Origin: Vibrio genomosp. F10 str. ZF-129
Lineage (GTDB): Bacteria; Pseudomonadota; Gammaproteobacteria; Enterobacterales; Vibrionaceae
Direction of reading: 5' to 3'
DNA length: 56,600 nucleotides
Assembly (NCBI RefSeq): GCF_000287055.2
Contig: NZ_AJYQ02000091.1
Coordinates: 1-56,600 of the forward strand
Within the stretch, counting starts at the first letter, position 1; every line of letters begins with the position of its first letter. The notes beneath the pieces are model-generated. The model saw only the letters and a program-made list of their open reading frames with translations. It was not told where the DNA came from and searched no databases. The translations under genes and the position numbers were made by a program. Positions 22,117 to 30,871 of this stretch are shown here, one piece after another.

Positions 22117-22208
22117 GCATCAAACTAAGACCCCACTAGATAACGCCTCAATACCTTACTGAAAAAATATGACTATCGTTACTCATACTCTATCGGTAAC
22201 TTTCGTCG

Positions 22209-22517
22209 TTATTTGCTCTTTTCTAGTTTGGCTTGTTCCGCTCTTTTACGGCGAATTTCTTTTGGATCAGCAAGTAAGGGCCGATAGATTTCGATACGGT
22301 CTTTGTCCTGCACGGTCGCATCAAGCTTCACATTACGGCTAAAAACGCCCACCTTATTTTTTTTCAAATCAATCTCAGGGTAAAGTGACAATACACCAGA
22401 TTGAACAATGATCTCTTCCACACTTAATGACTTATTGACCACAAGTGTAAAAACTCTCTGCTCCTGAGGCAGAGCATAAACCACTTCAACGTGGATCATC
22501 TCAGATTCAATACTCAT
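22209..22517 (-). CDS. rnfH: RnfH/UPF0125 ubiquitin-like protein
   Basis: 102 residues from the ATG at 22517; an ATG at 22526 in the same frame is also possible, and both overlap the ratA stop. A beta-grasp protein with [12 protein letters not shown] near the start and [20 protein letters not shown] at the end, the family hallmark. Role uncertain; always paired with ratA in this group. Confidence 0.9.
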   Translation of the reverse strand: MSIESEMIHVEVVYALPQEQRVFTLVVNKSLSVEEIIVQSGVLSLYPEIDLKKNKVGVFSRNVKLDATVQDKDRIEIYRPLLADPKEIRRKRAEQAKLEKSK

Positions 22518-22950
22518 AACACCCATACACCTGTTTTGCTCGCTTGGTAAACGAACTCACCATATTGTTGGTTAAATCGCTAAAAATTTTACCAAAAGCC
22601 AATTCAACCATTTTGCTCGAGAATTCAAATTCTAATTTAAGTTCGACCTTACAGGCGCAATCATCCAGAGGGGTAAAATGCCACCCACCCGTTAGCGAAC
22701 GAAAAGGGCCATCAACCAGGCTCATTATGATAGATTGACCATCAGTTAGCTGATTTGATGTGGTGAACGTTTTACTGATTCCGGCTTTAGACACATCAAC
22801 AGACGCCACCATGCTCACTTGAGAAGATTCAATCACCTTCGCGCCTGAACACCCCGGCAAAAACTCTGGATAGCTGGCAACATCATTAACCAATGCGTAC
22901 ATCTGATCAGCACTGAAAGAGACCAATGCTGAACGACTCACTTGTTTCAT
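22507..22950 (-). CDS. ratA: RatA-like START/SRPBCC protein
   Basis: 147 residues, one hydrophobic-cavity SRPBCC domain ([18 protein letters not shown] at about 18-35). In E. coli RatA binds the 50S subunit and blocks 70S formation; the related COQ10 family binds ubiquinone, so the true role is debated. It overlaps rnfH and is divergent from smpB. Confidence 0.93.
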   Translation of the reverse strand: MKQVSRSALVSFSADQMYALVNDVASYPEFLPGCSGAKVIESSQVSMVASVDVSKAGISKTFTTSNQLTDGQSIIMSLVDGPFRSLTGGWHFTPLDDCACKVELKLEFEFSSKMVELAFGKIFSDLTNNMVSSFTKRAKQVYGCYEY

Positions 22951-23065
22951 GTTAACTCCGGTACTACTTTACATAATCATTCATTACTGTAATTCTACGT
23001 TTATTCTCTCTTAGAGCAAATAAAGGATTTCCTAACCGAAATCCAAGCCGTATAATGCAGGCACT

Positions 23066-23548
23066 ATGGCAAAGAAATCAAAGAATAAAGCGGGTAGCAA
23101 TACCATCGCTCTTAACAAAAAAGCTCGCCACGAATATTTCATTGATGATGAAATTGAAGCCGGCTTGGAGCTACAAGGCTGGGAAGTAAAATCTCTGCGT
23201 GAAGGTAAAACCAACATTGCAGAAAGCTATGTCTATATTCGTGACGGTGAAGCGTTTGTAAGTGGTATGACAATCACACCATTAACTCAGGCTTCTACTC
23301 ACGTTGTTGCTAATCCAACTCGTATACGTAAGCTACTTCTCTCTCGTAAAGAACTTGATAACCTTATTGGTCGCATCAACCGTGAAGGCATGACACTGGT
23401 CGCTACCGCACTCTATTGGTCTCGCTCTTGGGTGAAGCTAAAGATCGGTGTTGCGAAAGGTAAGAAACTGCACGATAAACGTACTGATATGAAAGAAAAA
23501 GACTGGGCTCGCGATAAAGCACGGATTATGAAGAGTAATTTGCGTTAA
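23066..23548 (+). CDS. smpB: tmRNA-binding protein SmpB
   Basis: 160 residues with the OB-fold core ([23 protein letters not shown]) and the basic C-terminal tail ([18 protein letters not shown]) that enters the empty A site. It works with ssrA, 66 bases downstream, in trans-translation. Confidence 0.98.
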   Translation: MAKKSKNKAGSNTIALNKKARHEYFIDDEIEAGLELQGWEVKSLREGKTNIAESYVYIRDGEAFVSGMTITPLTQASTHVVANPTRIRKLLLSRKELDNLIGRINREGMTLVATALYWSRSWVKLKIGVAKGKKLHDKRTDMKEKDWARDKARIMKSNLR

Positions 23549-23573
23549 TCTTGAGCACTTAAACGCACAGCGC

Positions 23574-23601
23574 TAGACAGCCAATGCTTTTCTGGTACTA
23601 T
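23574..23601 (+). promoter_or_regulatory. ssrA promoter
   Basis: -35 TAGACA (23574-23579), 16 bases, -10 TACTAT (23596-23601), a short distance before the mature tmRNA 5' end. Confidence 0.6.
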
Positions 23602-23614
23602 GCGAAGAACACTT

Positions 23615-23981
23615 GGGGCTGATTTAGGATTCGACAAGAATTTTGAAGTCTGAGGTGCATGCCGTGGGGCGGTTGGCCACGTTAAAAGCCGCAAAAAAAT
23701 AGTCGCAAACGACGAAAACTACGCACTAGCAGCTTAATAACCTGTTGAGAGCCTTTCTGCCCTAGCTTCCGCTTGTAAGACGGGGAATAACAGAGAGTCA
23801 AACCCAAACTAGCTAGATCGGATTCTCCCGCCTGAGAGATGAAGTTCGAAATTTAATTCAGGATAGTCATTTACTAGCGTGTCGGTTCGCAGGTACTTGG
23901 TGAATTTAAAGATCGACTAAGCATGTAGTACCAATGATGAATGATTTTTGGACGCGGGTTCAACTCCCGCCAGCTCCACCA
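23615..23981 (+). ncRNA. ssrA: Transfer-messenger RNA
   Basis: About 367 nt. The tRNA-like ends pair (GGGGCTG at the 5' end, CAGCTCC before the encoded ACCA 3' end), with a T arm GGTTCAACTCC. The tag frame 23705-23737 encodes ANDENYALAA then TAA. Its 3' end is the attachment site of the island that follows. Confidence 0.97.
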
Positions 23982-23982
23982 A
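23965..23982 (+). other. attL core at the ssrA 3' end
   Basis: 18-bp TCCCGCCAGCTCCACCAA, repeated exactly at 34037-34054. It restores the tmRNA 3' end after integration. Confidence 0.85.
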
Positions 23983-23990
23983 ACGTTTGG

Positions 23991-24025
23991 AAAGGGCGGT
24001 AACTCATTGAGTTATCGCCCTTTTT
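23991..24025 (+). terminator. Island-borne terminator for ssrA
   Basis: 15-bp stem AAAGGGCGGTAACTC with its complement (one G-T pair), three-base loop, T run. It lies inside the island, so the element supplies a new terminator to the gene it interrupts. Confidence 0.88.
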
Positions 24026-24054
24026 GTATTTAACACCCCAATAATTTAGCTGTT

Positions 24055-24076
24055 GGTACTAAAATACGGTACTAAA
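24055..24076 (+). repeat. Possible integrase arm-type sites, left end
   Basis: GGTACTAAAATAC followed directly by GGTACTAAA. The 13-mer recurs at 33968-33980 near attR, and GGTACTAAAA recurs just before the integrase remnant near 36216. Confidence 0.5.
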
Positions 24077-24077
24077 C

Positions 24078-25349
24078 ATGCGCTATCTAACACTCTCTAA
24101 AACAGGAATTTGGCAGTTCCGTTATCAGATCCCAGAATCGAAAAGGTCATTATTTGAAGGTCGTAGAGAACTAAAGCGCTCTTTACGTACAAATGATCTG
24201 GCTCTAGCTCGAATCTTAGCACTAGAGATAGAGCTAAAAATACTTAGACAGATTAACTGTAGTGGTATAGTTGAAGTCGAGAATGGTTCTGCTCTAGGAC
24301 GTATCCGGTCAACAACATCACCAAACAGTAGACAGACACCTACCTCCCCAGCCCTATCTCGACTTCTTGAAATGTACTGTGAATATAAAGCGAACTATGT
24401 TTCAGAAAAAACGCTTGAAGGGCAACGAGCCAAATGCCAAGTCGTTCTTGACCTTCTTGAAATAGAATCGATAAAAAACATTAGGCGCCGAGATGCGGAA
24501 GTCGTTCAACAACAACTCCAGAGCTTCCCCTCCAACTCTAAGAAGAGCAAAGAATTCAAAGCGCTTAGCAATCCTGAAATTTTGATGTTGAACCAACGAA
24601 TCAAAAAACCATGTTTATCTGAGGGTAGTATTAGAGACTATATGCAAAAACTATCTTCTTTCTTCGAGTGGTGTTTAAAGAATGAATATACTGATATTAA
24701 TCCTTTTAAATCATTGAGGTTCAGGAAGACCACTAGAGATCGAGATTCAAAGAATCACTATTCAAGAGAACAACTTTCACTAATTTTCAGCAATGAAGGT
24801 TTCAACGAAAACAGGTTCCAGCATAGATATCAATATTGGCTGCCGTTCCTTGGCTACTACACAGGTGCTCGGTTGAACGAACTTTGCCAACTATATACTG
24901 ATGACATAATTGAAGTTGATGACATTTGGTGTATTCAAATTAGAGCTACTCGCAGCGATCAACGACTTAAAAACCTTAATAGTGCGAGGATTATCCCTAT
25001 TCACCAGAAACTACTAAAGCTCGGTTTCCTTGAGTTCGTGAGAAACCAGAAAGATGGGAGAGTATTTGATGAGCTCAAACTTCAGCGTGACGGCTATGGT
25101 ACATCTGCTAGTAAGTGGTTTGGGAGGCTAAAAACCCGCTTAGGCTTCACTCGCGGATATGATTTCCATTCATTCCGTCACACTACTGCTACCAATCTCA
25201 AAAACCAACAAGTCAACGTCGATATAGCAGCATCATTACTCGGACATTCGACTAACTCAATAACCTATGATCGCTATGGAAAATGTCATGCAGTTGGGCT
25301 CCTTAATCATGCCATCAACATGATTCCTGAACTTCCAGCTTCAATCTAA
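24078..25349 (+). CDS. int: Tyrosine integrase of the ssrA island
   Basis: 423 residues. N-terminal arm-binding region MRYLTLSKTGIWQFRYQIPE, a core-binding SAM-like domain (about 90-220) and a catalytic domain with R265 (YTGARLNEL), H364-x-x-R367 (HSFRHTTAT), H390 (LLGH) and the likely nucleophile Y400 (YDRYGK). All box residues are present, so it should be active. The site next to ssrA implies it catalyses integration into the tmRNA 3' end. Confidence 0.95.
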   Translation: MRYLTLSKTGIWQFRYQIPESKRSLFEGRRELKRSLRTNDLALARILALEIELKILRQINCSGIVEVENGSALGRIRSTTSPNSRQTPTSPALSRLLEMYCEYKANYVSEKTLEGQRAKCQVVLDLLEIESIKNIRRRDAEVVQQQLQSFPSNSKKSKEFKALSNPEILMLNQRIKKPCLSEGSIRDYMQKLSSFFEWCLKNEYTDINPFKSLRFRKTTRDRDSKNHYSREQLSLIFSNEGFNENRFQHRYQYWLPFLGYYTGARLNELCQLYTDDIIEVDDIWCIQIRATRSDQRLKNLNSARIIPIHQKLLKLGFLEFVRNQKDGRVFDELKLQRDGYGTSASKWFGRLKTRLGFTRGYDFHSFRHTTATNLKNQQVNVDIAASLLGHSTNSITYDRYGKCHAVGLLNHAINMIPELPASI

Positions 25350-25408
25350 AAGGACAATTTTTAAAGCGCCCGCAAGTCAAATTGATATTTATTCCATTAT
25401 ATTTAAGC

Positions 25409-25440
25409 AAAATTAAATCAAATTTTTTTGATTTAATTTT
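25409..25440. repeat. AT-rich inverted repeat between the recombinase genes
   Basis: 14-bp arms AAAATTAAATCAAA with a T4 loop; probably the integrase terminator, with another T run at about 25481-25491. The 330-base gap holds nothing else I recognise. Confidence 0.6.
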
Positions 25441-25679
25441 GTCCCCCATAAAAAAAACATCGACTTAAAATACATCGGTTTTTTTTTTTGATTTATTTTT
25501 ACTAAAAATTGAAGTCTTGAAATTTATTAGTGTCTTGAATAAACACGAACAAATCTTGCTGGCGCTTCATTGATGCACATTTTAGACTTTAAAGTCAATA
25601 CATTACACCCATTCACAAATTATTCATTACTCGTAACAATTACCTCAGTCCTTAACGCTATTTAATAATAGGAAAAATA

Positions 25680-26843
25680 ATGCGCTACGGTAATGTGAAT
25701 CAACAAGAACATTCTAAATCATCTGTAAATGCTTTGAAGCGAACACTTGGTCGAGCAAAATCTAGAAAGTATCGGGAACAAAAAAAACTGACACTCGTTG
25801 AATTACAGCAAAAGTTTTTAGAAACAATGCCCCGAAAAAACATCACTAGTAAAACTGTGAATGACTATATCGTCTCATTACGCATGCAAGATGAACTCGT
25901 TAATGCTCAATACGTCGATGAAATCGACTTCGAGTGTGCTCAGTATATAGTCGCGGCAATTCAACACTATCCCAAAAACAAAACCAAAGATCACGACCTT
26001 CAGGGATTCGATGGTTACGATGCAATCTATCGAGCTGCAGAGCTAGGCAAGGATTCGATCTCGACATCAAGGGCTCTAAGTATAGTACAACGCCTCTCTA
26101 CGTTCATGAACTACTGCGTCAGGATGGATCATGCAACCACGAATGTATATCGCGGTCAGATGAGTAAAAGAGACGTAGTTTTGAACCCTAGGTTACCGTT
26201 TGCAAATGAACATCTTTCTGCGATCTTCACTATGAAAGATTACCGACTACATACGTACCGTCACCCATACCACTATTGGATTCCCCTACTACTCAGGTAT
26301 ACAGGAGCGAGGCTAAACGAGCTTTGCGCATTATACAGCTCAAATATCAAAATCATTGACGGTGCTCTATGCATAATGATTGATGCACAGAATGAAGACC
26401 AACGTGTAAAAAATCAAAACTCTACACGATGTATCCCTGTTCACTCTGAGCTAATTAGGCTCGGGTTCGTGGAGTTCATCAATTCACTAAACTCTGAAAG
26501 AGTCTTCCCTGAACTAGGGTTAGTTAGTGGCTATTACTCACACTACGCATCAAAGTGGTTTTCTAATCGCCGAGCTAAACTACATCTTGGGAAAGGTCTA
26601 GATACCTATTCATTTCGCCACAGGTTTATCACTGAAATGAGAGAAAATGACATATCCTTCCCGACGATCATGAGCCTAGCTGGTCATCTAAATAGCGATG
26701 AACATCCTGAACTAAAAAAATGGTACAGCTCACCGACAAACCAAGTGTATTCCCATTTCCTCACACCTCTGGTTACCAGCCCATCAATCGAGGCTATCTG
26801 TAGCAAGCATACTCAGCACATTCGTCCTTACAACGAGCGTTAG
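25680..26843 (+). CDS. Second tyrosine-recombinase-like protein
   Basis: 387 residues, start backed by AGGA. It is clearly related to the first integrase: YTGARLNELCALY with R211, and the DQRVKNQNSTRCIPVH segment parallels DQRLKNLNSARIIPIH. The box II His is replaced (YSFRH at 310-314 instead of HSFRH), H336 remains, and the nucleophile would be Y349 or Y357. The N-terminus is different (basic, no DUF6538-like start). It could assist excision, act at another site, or be partly inactive. Confidence 0.85.
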   Translation: MRYGNVNQQEHSKSSVNALKRTLGRAKSRKYREQKKLTLVELQQKFLETMPRKNITSKTVNDYIVSLRMQDELVNAQYVDEIDFECAQYIVAAIQHYPKNKTKDHDLQGFDGYDAIYRAAELGKDSISTSRALSIVQRLSTFMNYCVRMDHATTNVYRGQMSKRDVVLNPRLPFANEHLSAIFTMKDYRLHTYRHPYHYWIPLLLRYTGARLNELCALYSSNIKIIDGALCIMIDAQNEDQRVKNQNSTRCIPVHSELIRLGFVEFINSLNSERVFPELGLVSGYYSHYASKWFSNRRAKLHLGKGLDTYSFRHRFITEMRENDISFPTIMSLAGHLNSDEHPELKKWYSSPTNQVYSHFLTPLVTSPSIEAICSKHTQHIRPYNER

Positions 26844-26911
26844 TTACATCCACTAAAATATCTATCGGTGAGGAGGCGAGCCCTCCTTACTCATCATCAC
26901 GAGCAATAAAT

Positions 26912-28123
26912 ATGTCATTGAAAAAACTTGTCATTGCGACTGTAAATAATCTAGTCGCCCCTAATCAGACAGCAGCAGAGCCCCCTTACAACGTGTACAG
27001 TAGTTTAAGTCAGGCCTCTTTCAATTATGGTCATAGTGAAGGTATTCCTTCCAAAATGCTGACAAAACCTGAATCACATGCAACTCTATCACCGCGAGAA
27101 GAAAGAATCTTTAAGCCTAAAACACTAAAGTTCCTAAGAGGCTCCGAAGGATACGAACGTACTCTCTATTGGTGTGTTAAGAACTACATACCTACCAATT
27201 CAATGGGGGTCATATACGCACCATCTGCCTCACTCAAAAGTTTTCTAGCGATAGATATCGCTTGTTCAGTTGCAGAAGGTTTTGACTGGTGTGGAAATAA
27301 AGTTAAAAAAGGTGCTGTACTGTACGTAGCTGCGGAAGGTGCTTTAGGAGCTAGCAGACGTATAAGGGGATGGGAAATCCATAACAATGCGACTGTTAAT
27401 AATTTATTTGTCTTAGACCATGCAATCTTCCTAACTTATCCAGCAGACATGACTTCACTAAAAAATGCAATCAAGGCACTAGAGGAGTCAAACAGAATAA
27501 AGTTCGATTTAATCATTCTCGACACATTAGCACGTAATTTTATTGGCGATGAGAATACGCAACAAGACATGAGTAAATTCATAACTGCTTGTGACTCTTT
27601 GAAAGCTGAAATTGAATGCTCAATTCTCTTAATTCATCACACGGGAAAAGACGCTTCAAAAGGAGCCAGAGGTAGCTCCGCTCTCAGGGCTGCTTGTGAC
27701 TGTGAATTCCAAGTCCAAAGGATTGATGGAGGGAAATCGCTTAACTTTATCAGTACTAAACAAAAAGACATAGAGGAGTGCGAACCAATCCAGATCGACT
27801 TTGAAACTGTTCAACTCGATGTGTTTGATGATGAACATAACGAAATAGAAACCTTAGTTAAAGTAGCTCACTCTATGCAAAAGAAGACAGCTGGAAACAA
27901 CCTTGAAACAAAGATTTTAGAGTATATAGATGCGCAACCGAATAAAAAGATAACTCGCAAAATGCTACGTGAGTTCATCTATCCCAACCAGAAAAAGCTA
28001 GAGGACAAAGAAAGAAAACAACTACAGAGAGCACTTAAGTCGTTGCAAGAGAGCAAGCTAATTTTTGTCTTCCAATTGGATAACAGATCTCAGGGTAGCG
28101 ACGAAATTCAACTTACTACTTAA
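26912..28123 (+). CDS. RepA-like AAA ATPase
   Basis: 403 residues. Walker A-like VIYAPSASLKSF (101-112, Gly residues replaced by Ala/Ser but the Lys-Ser kept), Walker B FDLIILDTL (198-206), sensor-like LLIHHTGK and the GARGSSALRAACD arginine-finger region (251-263). This is the pattern of RepA/hexameric helicase ATPases found on plasmids, phage and satellites. The C-terminal 80 residues look like a winged helix. Probably replication of the excised element, beside the palindrome at 28133. Confidence 0.85.
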   Translation: MSLKKLVIATVNNLVAPNQTAAEPPYNVYSSLSQASFNYGHSEGIPSKMLTKPESHATLSPREERIFKPKTLKFLRGSEGYERTLYWCVKNYIPTNSMGVIYAPSASLKSFLAIDIACSVAEGFDWCGNKVKKGAVLYVAAEGALGASRRIRGWEIHNNATVNNLFVLDHAIFLTYPADMTSLKNAIKALEESNRIKFDLIILDTLARNFIGDENTQQDMSKFITACDSLKAEIECSILLIHHTGKDASKGARGSSALRAACDCEFQVQRIDGGKSLNFISTKQKDIEECEPIQIDFETVQLDVFDDEHNEIETLVKVAHSMQKKTAGNNLETKILEYIDAQPNKKITRKMLREFIYPNQKKLEDKERKQLQRALKSLQESKLIFVFQLDNRSQGSDEIQLTT

Positions 28124-28132
28124 TCTTCTCCA

Positions 28133-28173
28133 TGTGACATGTGACAGACCTATAAGGTCTGTCACATGTCACA
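28133..28173. repeat. 41-bp palindrome built from TGTGACA repeats
   Basis: Perfect 19-bp arms around a three-base loop. Each arm holds two head-to-tail TGTGACA units then GACCT, so the site has four copies, two in each direction. There is no T run, so it is not a simple terminator. It lies just after the RepA-like gene and may be an origin or operator. Confidence 0.85.
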
Positions 28174-28187
28174 AATCAAAAATCCCT

Positions 28188-28234
28188 CTTCGCGTTGAAT
28201 TGAAAATTCAACTCGGAGAGTGATTCCCGCGAAG
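28188..28234. repeat. Nested inverted repeats
   Basis: Inner GTTGAATT/AATTCAAC (28194-28201 with 28205-28212), outer CTTCGCG/CGCGAAG (28188-28194 with 28228-28234). It lies in the 466-base noncoding stretch 28124-28589; beyond these two palindromes I see only AT-rich DNA there. Confidence 0.65.
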
Positions 28235-28589
28235 CGGAGCCCTTTTATTTTGATGTTTTACTTCGTCGTGCAGTATTGTCGAAGGACATTATAGTTTGAG
28301 CATTTTTTAACGATTAAGTTGTGGCCTAATTCATTTATTGCTCCAAAGTGTCTTTATTCCTAATAATTTACCGTTTAGAGATCATCGCAATAGATCAAAC
28401 TAATTTAACCCTTATTTTGAACACCTATACGAAACTTTCCATAGTTCTGTCCCGAAGTTATCTTTCGATTCACACAACAAGTTGATAAAAGTTGAGTTTC
28501 ATAATGATTGGTCGCAACATAGGCAGAGCATAAAAGCGGAAAAATTCAGTCTATAACGTTAAATGTATAACTAAGTACGGAGTAATTAA

Positions 28590-29612
28590 ATGAGTCAGTT
28601 AGAAGCAACTCAAGAATCTCTATCGAGGATGCAAGCTTTTGATACAAAAAGCTTAGCGAGGGAAGAAGAGCTGGGGCGAAATTTCGATTTTTCAGCAATT
28701 GTTGCACCCGCTTCAAAATTAGTCCGTTTGTATAATCAGCTTGGTCTATCTACTCTAGACGACTTCCCTGATGGAATACTTACTCAAATAAAGCAAATCG
28801 CTGATGCGGATTTCAGTCGCTTTCAGCAAGCTTTAGATTTTGACCCAACAACAGTTGAAAATCAAAATCCCACTCAACCTAGAGATTATATCATTCAACA
28901 AGTAGCCGCTGCTTACGATCCAACGTTCCAGAAGTTATTCCCTTTTATATCTTATGGTACTAGTAAGTCTGTTGATTTCCAGAGAATGGAAAATGAAGCC
29001 AGAGCAATGCTTCAAAATGTGAAAGATGAAGCAACTGAAATTACAGGGCATCTAACGGTTCATCAAGAACAGGCAGAAAATGTACTTGCTGACGTACGTA
29101 AAGTAGCGGCGGAGCAAGGAGTATCGCAGCAAGCAATATATTTTAAAGATGAATCAGAGGCACATGAAAAAGAATCTGAATATTGGAAAACAAAAACTAT
29201 ACATGCTTCTATTGCCTTAGGTATTTACGCATTTTGTACGTTATTCATTCACAAATTGGCATGGTTTAAGCCTGAAGATAACTTGCAGGCATTTCAATTG
29301 ATGACAAGCAAAGTACTGATTTTTGGTGTTATTGCATACTTACTCTTTTTGGCTGCAAAAAACTTTTTATCTCATAAACATAATGCAATAGTTAATAAGC
29401 ATAGACAAAATGCTCTCATGACCTACAAGGCTTTAACGGATGCTGCCACTACTGAAGAAAGCAAGGATATCGTTTTAACACATGCTGCATCTTGTATTTT
29501 CTCACCACAAGATACAGGTTACATTAAAAACGAGAGTTCCTCTTCACAAGGTGGAGTTGGACGCTCTGTGATTGAATTAATGCCCAAAACAGCAATGAAA
29601 TTGGATGGATAA
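28590..29612 (+). CDS. Two-helix membrane protein, unknown (DUF6161-like?)
   Basis: 340 residues, start backed by CGGAG seven bases upstream. Soluble N-terminus (1-130), a helical coiled region (about 130-180), two membrane helices (about 203-224 and 240-260), then a conserved-looking cytoplasmic segment (262-313) with NKHRQNALMTYKALTDA and CIFSPQDTGYIK. That last segment recalls DUF6161-type proteins, from memory only. No enzyme motif seen. It has its own promoter region and a strong ribosome binding site. Candidate membrane effector or sensor. Confidence 0.75.
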   Translation: MSQLEATQESLSRMQAFDTKSLAREEELGRNFDFSAIVAPASKLVRLYNQLGLSTLDDFPDGILTQIKQIADADFSRFQQALDFDPTTVENQNPTQPRDYIIQQVAAAYDPTFQKLFPFISYGTSKSVDFQRMENEARAMLQNVKDEATEITGHLTVHQEQAENVLADVRKVAAEQGVSQQAIYFKDESEAHEKESEYWKTKTIHASIALGIYAFCTLFIHKLAWFKPEDNLQAFQLMTSKVLIFGVIAYLLFLAAKNFLSHKHNAIVNKHRQNALMTYKALTDAATTEESKDIVLTHAASCIFSPQDTGYIKNESSSSQGGVGRSVIELMPKTAMKLDG

Positions 29613-29625
29613 TAAGCAAAAATAC

Positions 29626-29740
29626 ATTTAACAATAAACGCTTTAAGTGTGATATGTAACCGTAAGCCATTTTCGCTTCGATTCAAATTTGGCACACTTT
29701 TATTTGCGCTTGTGTGGGTGTTGGTTTTCAGTGGTTGAGT
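29626..29740 (+). repeat. Possible degenerate integron attC-like site
   Basis: 115 bp starting with ATTTAAC (fits RYYYAAC) and ending GTTGAGT (fits GTTRRRY), placed 13 bases after a stop codon. The left half (AACGCTTTAAGTG ... CATTTTCG ... AATTTGG) resembles the left half of Vibrio superintegron attC sites. The two halves do not pair well, so this is tentative. Confidence 0.3.
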
Positions 29741-29746
29741 TTGAAT

Positions 29747-29896
29747 ATGGGACGTATTGAAAGCGAGCTTTGTCCATGGTGCACGATCTCAGAGTGCCAT
29801 AAAAAAATCGCGACTCAACAAAACCCTTTCAGAATGATAAGCGCTATGGGTGGTCTGGATGACTATATAGAGGCTATGGGTAAAATCAGGCGGTAG
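29747..29896 (+). CDS. Tiny Cys-motif ORF, uncertain
   Basis: 49 residues from ATG 29747, or 60 from a GTG at 29714. It contains CPWC followed by ECH, a possible small zinc or redox site, and an amphipathic end GGLDDYIEAMGKIRR. The ribosome binding site is weak. It may be a real cassette-type gene or chance. Confidence 0.35.
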   Translation: MGRIESELCPWCTISECHKKIATQQNPFRMISAMGGLDDYIEAMGKIRR

Positions 29897-29927
29897 GGTT
29901 TAAATACATATCAGCGTTTAAATTTGC

Positions 29928-30401
29928 ATGGGAGTTTGTCAGTTGTTAGAACAAATACTGCAGTGGCCACCAATCGGTCAGAGTATCATCGGGTCTACTA
30001 TTTTTGCTGTAGTGCTTTGGGTTTTGAAGACATTATATTCATTCGGCTTTAGTAAAGTGGCTAAGTTCAATAGGGAGTTCTACCGAAGCCGAATAAACGC
30101 AGAGTTAGTACATTGCACAGCAATGAATAGCGAGAATGTAAATATTCAGTCATTTTCGTTGATTGGGCTAATTTACGTCGCATTCATAGATGTACTCAAA
30201 GCTTTAATATGTGTGTGTTTGGGAATGATTTTAGCCAGTATCCTGCCAATTCTGAAAGAAGTTAGTATTGTCTTTGCAATGTACTTTTTGATGAATGCTT
30301 TAAACGTAGTAAATCGAAGCTCTAAGAAAAGTAAACTTACGTATAACGAGCGAATAGAAGCCCTTAAACAAGAGTTAGCCGAACTTGAAGACGAAAAATA
30401 A
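29928..30401 (+). CDS. Small membrane protein, unknown
   Basis: 157 residues from ATG 29928; a TTG at 29943 has GGGAG eight bases upstream and may be the true start. Hydrophobic segments at about 17-38 and 78-108 suggest two to three membrane helices, and the end is a charged helix (ERIEALKQELAELEDEK). It resembles the unidentified membrane genes common in Vibrio cassettes. No family recognised. Confidence 0.6.
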   Translation: MGVCQLLEQILQWPPIGQSIIGSTIFAVVLWVLKTLYSFGFSKVAKFNREFYRSRINAELVHCTAMNSENVNIQSFSLIGLIYVAFIDVLKALICVCLGMILASILPILKEVSIVFAMYFLMNALNVVNRSSKKSKLTYNERIEALKQELAELEDEK

Positions 30402-30404
30402 ACA

Positions 30405-30442
30405 AATAAGCGAATAAGCGAATAAGCGAATAAGCGAATAAG
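30405..30442 (+). repeat. Tandem 8-bp repeat AATAAGCG
   Basis: Four full copies (30405, 30413, 30421, 30429) and a partial fifth, starting three bases after the preceding stop. A simple repeat that can slip. Confidence 0.9.
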
Positions 30443-30826
30443 GATTCAGATACTTTTTCTAACCTGATAGAAAACGTTTGCCACTCTGGTCATAAATCAT
30501 TACTGTCCATAAAGGTTACAGCTGGCAATGTCTGAATGGTTTCTGTCCAACTCCGAGCTGGCGCGTGTGGTAGCTTATCTTTGCCAAAAACTATAGGGTA
30601 GACGTTTAAAACGTGCCTATTAGCTCCATAGTTCCTTTAGAATTCATCCGAATAAGTTGATAAACCATCACTTAAATTATTAGGTTACACCTTGCCGACT
30701 ATAACACGCCATTTAACTTAAACTATTGATTATAAATTGAAATAGTAAACAAAAAGTGACATCATGTGACTAATAAGACGACTATTAGCCGCTAAGTAGT
30801 ATTATGTATAGTGCAAGAATTCAATT
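30443..30826. other. Noncoding stretch, possible decayed gene
   Basis: No convincing ORF. A leftward reading between about 30480 and 30640 gives gene-like fragments broken by stops (RFKRLPYSFWQR, then SSELDRNHSDIASCNLYGQ), which may be an eroded gene. Two GTGAC motifs 10 bp apart lie at 30756-30770. Confidence 0.35.
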
Positions 30827-30844
30827 TGTGGAATGTATTCCACA
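30827..30844. promoter_or_regulatory. Palindromic operator before the ParA-like pair
   Basis: TGTGGAAT-GT-ATTCCACA, 8-bp perfect arms, just downstream of a -10-like TATTAT/TATAGT (30801-30812) and 27 bases before the first gene. The position suggests a repressor site. Confidence 0.6.
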
Positions 30845-30871
30845 GCTATTATTTTTTGAAAGGGACTGAAG

